From Nitrospiraceae bacterium (GTDB lineage Bacteria; Nitrospirota; Nitrospiria; Nitrospirales; Nitrospiraceae), in NCBI GenBank assembly GCA_025934615.1, contig JAICXS010000114.1:1-6527 (forward strand): a stretch of 6,527 nt of DNA. Direction: 5' to 3'. Below are positions 6,149-6,527 of this stretch, one piece after another (position 1 is the first letter of the stretch; the number at the start of each line of letters is the position of its first letter). Below the pieces are notes generated by a model that worked only from the letters and a program-made list of their open reading frames with translations, was not told the origin of the DNA and made no database searches. The position numbers and the translations under genes are program-made.

Positions 6149-6527
6149 TTGTTCCACGTGGAACAGACCAAGGAGTTGGCTCGTTGGTCATCAGAGTTTG
6201 GCATTCAGCTTTCTGACGAACAACTGGCCCTTTTCGAAACCTACCTTCATGAATTAAGCGTTTGGAACAGCAAAACAAACCTGACCTCGCTGACTCAGTC
6301 TCAAGAAATCATTGTCAAACATTTTGTTGACTCGCTCGCTTGCATCAATGGGATCGTTATAGTTGATAGCAACTTAAGATTGTTGGACATAGGGTCTGGT
6401 GCTGGATTTCCTGGTCTGCCGCTGAAAATTGCATTTCCACAAATCAGTCTCTTTCTCTTGGAGCCGGCTTCCAAAAAAATAGCATTTTTACGGCATATGA
6501 TAGGAACACTGCAGTTAACAAACGTAA
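6149..6527 (+). CDS. rsmG: 16S rRNA (guanine(527)-N7)-methyltransferase RsmG, 5' part
   Basis: RsmG (GidB) uses S-adenosylmethionine to methylate N7 of G527 in 16S rRNA. About 126 residues are present and the gene runs off the right edge. Numbered from a TTG start at 6149, the family marks are WNSKTNLTSL (39-48), KHFVDSL (57-63) and the SAM-binding LLDIGSGAGFPGLPL (78-92), followed by FLLEPASKKIAFLRH. There is no ATG in frame. I prefer TTG 6149 because it gives (M)FHVEQTKEL, an N-terminus of normal length, in which parS encodes FHVEQ. Alternatives are GTG 6134, GTG 6158 and TTG 6176; the last abuts AAGGAG (6170-6175) with no spacing. No start has a well-placed Shine-Dalgarno sequence. GC content (about 41% over 6241-6527) is lower than in the upstream genes, and the rare Ile codon ATA appears four times. 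Confidence 0.9.
   Translation, partial: MFHVEQTKELARWSSEFGIQLSDEQLALFETYLHELSVWNSKTNLTSLTQSQEIIVKHFVDSLACINGIVIVDSNLRLLDIGSGAGFPGLPLKIAFPQISLFLLEPASKKIAFLRHMIGTLQLTNV
6150..6165. other. parS: parS centromere site (ParB-binding)
   Basis: TGTTCCACGTGGAACA is a perfect 16-bp palindrome that fits the bacterial parS consensus TGTTNCACGTGNAACA at every fixed position. ParB binds parS, spreads along the DNA and, with ParA, drives segregation of the origin region. Its place between mnmG and the rsmG coding region matches the common origin-proximal arrangement in which parA and parB follow rsmG. It overlaps the proposed rsmG start, so its bases also encode FHVEQ. Only this one full site is present in the window. 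Confidence 0.92.

Noticed and set aside
6122..6150. TTGACC at 6122-6127 as a -35 for an rsmG promoter
   Set aside because: No acceptable -10 lies 16-18 bp downstream (the region reads CGTACTT), and the start of transcription would fall inside the coding region.

Overview
This window is the conserved gene block found next to the replication origin of many bacteria. In order it holds rpmH, rnpA, yidD, yidC, mnmE, mnmG and the 5' part of rsmG. All genes are on the + strand, and almost every base is accounted for by these seven genes and short spacers. I see no mobile element, CRISPR array, RNA gene or unfamiliar cassette, and no evidence of an undescribed system. The most informative non-coding element is a perfect 16-bp parS centromere site at 6150-6165, at the very start of rsmG.

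Organism: YidC has an N-terminal membrane anchor, a low-complexity linker and a large periplasmic domain before the core, which is the Gram-negative form. YidC also carries Lys where E. coli has the groove Arg, has a long basic C-terminal tail, and no jag/khpB gene lies between yidC and mnmE. The protein sequences do not look like Enterobacteria. A deep-branching Gram-negative such as Nitrospirota or a deltaproteobacterial lineage is a guess only. Base composition is moderate to high in GC upstream (about 57-61% in sampled parts of yidC and mnmE) and falls to about 45% late in mnmG and about 41% in rsmG.

Layout: 1-65 is a promoter and leader with a perfect TTGACA box and a strong Shine-Dalgarno sequence for rpmH. 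rpmH, rnpA and yidD (66-804) follow tightly, and yidD starts inside the end of rnpA. A 105-bp spacer leads to yidC, which overlaps mnmE by 4 bp. A 102-bp spacer with a possible weak promoter and long-range base pairing leads to mnmG. A 62-bp spacer then leads to parS and rsmG, which runs off the right edge.

Functionally the block couples translation and membrane biogenesis. L34 is a ribosomal protein, RnpA is the protein subunit of RNase P for tRNA 5' maturation, YidD and YidC serve membrane protein insertion, MnmE and MnmG together modify the tRNA wobble uridine, and RsmG methylates 16S rRNA. By analogy with other genomes, parA and parB probably lie just beyond the right edge and dnaA/oriC near one of the edges, but neither is visible here.
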